Made by a program: the position numbers and the translations under genes. 6,781 nucleotides of DNA from positions 1 to 6,781 of the forward strand of contig JAEWMZ010000451.1 of the NCBI GenBank assembly GCA_023392995.1. The letters run 5' to 3'. Positions within the stretch are counted from its first letter, which is position 1; every line of letters starts with the position of its first letter. The notes beneath the pieces are model-generated. The model was not told where the DNA came from, searched no databases, and worked only from the letters and a program-made list of their open reading frames with translations. Positions 6,498-6,781 of the stretch are shown here, piece by piece. The stretch is from Bacillota bacterium (GTDB lineage: Bacteria > Bacillota > Clostridia > Lachnospirales > Lachnospiraceae).

Positions 6498-6622
6498 TTT
6501 TATATTTTAATCTGCTTTTATATTTTGATTTAGTTTTATATTTTGATCTGGTTTTATATTTTAATTTGCTTTTATATTTTAATTTGTTTTTATATTTATT
6601 TTGCTGTTGTATTTCAACTTAC
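6498..6622. repeat. AT-rich 18-bp tandem repeat array between mutS and mutL
   Basis: Five consecutive 18-bp units begin at 6498, 6516, 6534, 6552 and 6570, each starting TTTTATATTTT and ending in variants of AATYTGC or GATYTRG. A sixth unit at 6588-6604 is 17 bp (TTTTATATTTATTTTGC), and a decayed seventh at 6605-6622 keeps the 18-bp length. A trailing TTTTAT at 6623 may be the start of an eighth. The + strand is strongly T-rich. The array fills most of the 184-bp mutS-mutL spacer, where no clear terminator is seen. No hairpin or start codon points to an RNA gene or coding use. Confidence 0.9.
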
Positions 6623-6667
6623 TTTTATCGTATTTAGAATCGCCGTAAAGGCTGATGGAGGTAGCTT

Positions 6668-6781
6668 ATGTCACTTATTCATGTACTTGATGAATCTACA
6701 ATCAACCAAATAGCTGCCGGCGAAGTGGTGGAGCGTCCCAGCGCAGTAGTAAAAGAGCTTATTGAAAATGCCATGGATGCA
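6668..6781 (+). CDS. mutL: DNA mismatch repair protein MutL (N-terminal part, cut by window edge)
   Basis: MutL couples mismatch-bound MutS to strand removal; in bacteria without MutH it usually carries its own nicking endonuclease in the C-terminal part, not visible here. The 38 codons seen give the highly conserved GHKL ATPase N-terminus, starting MSLIHVLDESTINQIAAGEV and continuing VERPSAVVKELIENAMDA. Glu30 corresponds to the catalytic Glu29 of E. coli MutL, and Asn34 to the magnesium-binding Asn33 of motif I. GGAGGT at 6657-6662, 5 nt upstream, is a strong ribosome binding site that fixes the ATG. The frame is open to the last base. No strong promoter is seen in front, so read-through from mutS across the repeat array is the simplest supply of transcript. 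Confidence 0.97.
   Translation, partial: MSLIHVLDESTINQIAAGEVVERPSAVVKELIENAMDA

Noticed and set aside
6484..6622. Open minus-strand reading of the 18-bp array as a Lys/Tyr-rich hexapeptide repeat (KLKYKS type).
   Set aside because: An 18-bp period keeps any frame open or closed as a whole; there is no start codon or ribosome binding site, and the units contain changes with no sign of protein selection.
6605..6640. mutL promoter built on TAGAAT (6635-6640), and a small GTTG/CAAC hairpin at 6606-6618.
   Set aside because: The best -35 candidates near 6611-6618 match only 3 of 6 bases, and the hairpin has only 4 bp; neither is convincing.

Overview
The window looks chromosomal and comes from a low-to-moderate GC Gram-positive bacterium. 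It is most consistent with a Clostridia / Lachnospiraceae-type genome (an inference from protein character and layout, not from a search). The supporting signs are strong GGAGG-type ribosome binding sites, consensus sigma-A promoters, a secreted SH3b + NlpC/P60 wall hydrolase, and a mutS-mutL pair. All genes read on the + strand.

Region 1 (1-1262): a short upstream stretch, then a secreted cell-wall peptidase (signal peptide, two SH3b domains, NlpC/P60 domain). It is closed by a strong intrinsic terminator.

Region 2 (1263-3117): a perfect-consensus sigma-A promoter (TTGACA, 17 bp, TATAAT) and a leader of about 115 nt. These precede a 557-residue MutS-superfamily ATPase that lacks the mismatch-recognition domain and carries three predicted transmembrane segments. 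It is the least understood gene here and the best candidate for new biology.

Region 3 (3118-3768): rnhA, a complete RNase HI. A compact, unusually symmetrical spacer follows: a 14-bp perfect palindrome over the rnhA stop codon, then a 14-bp-arm inverted repeat with an extended -10 promoter built into it.

Region 4 (3769-6781): a full-length mutS with a beta-clamp-binding motif in a long C-terminal linker, an AT-rich array of 18-bp tandem repeats between mutS and mutL, and the first 38 codons of mutL, cut by the window edge.

Functionally, MutS recognises replication mismatches, MutL is its partner, and RNase HI removes RNA from RNA:DNA hybrids. The membrane MutS-like ATPase sits at the head of the same co-directional cluster and may be co-transcribed with it, but its role cannot be read from sequence. 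Most of the window is ordinary housekeeping DNA. The items worth a second look are the membrane MutS-like protein, the symmetrical mutS promoter region, the 18-bp repeat array ahead of mutL and the two A6 tracts in the mutS tail.
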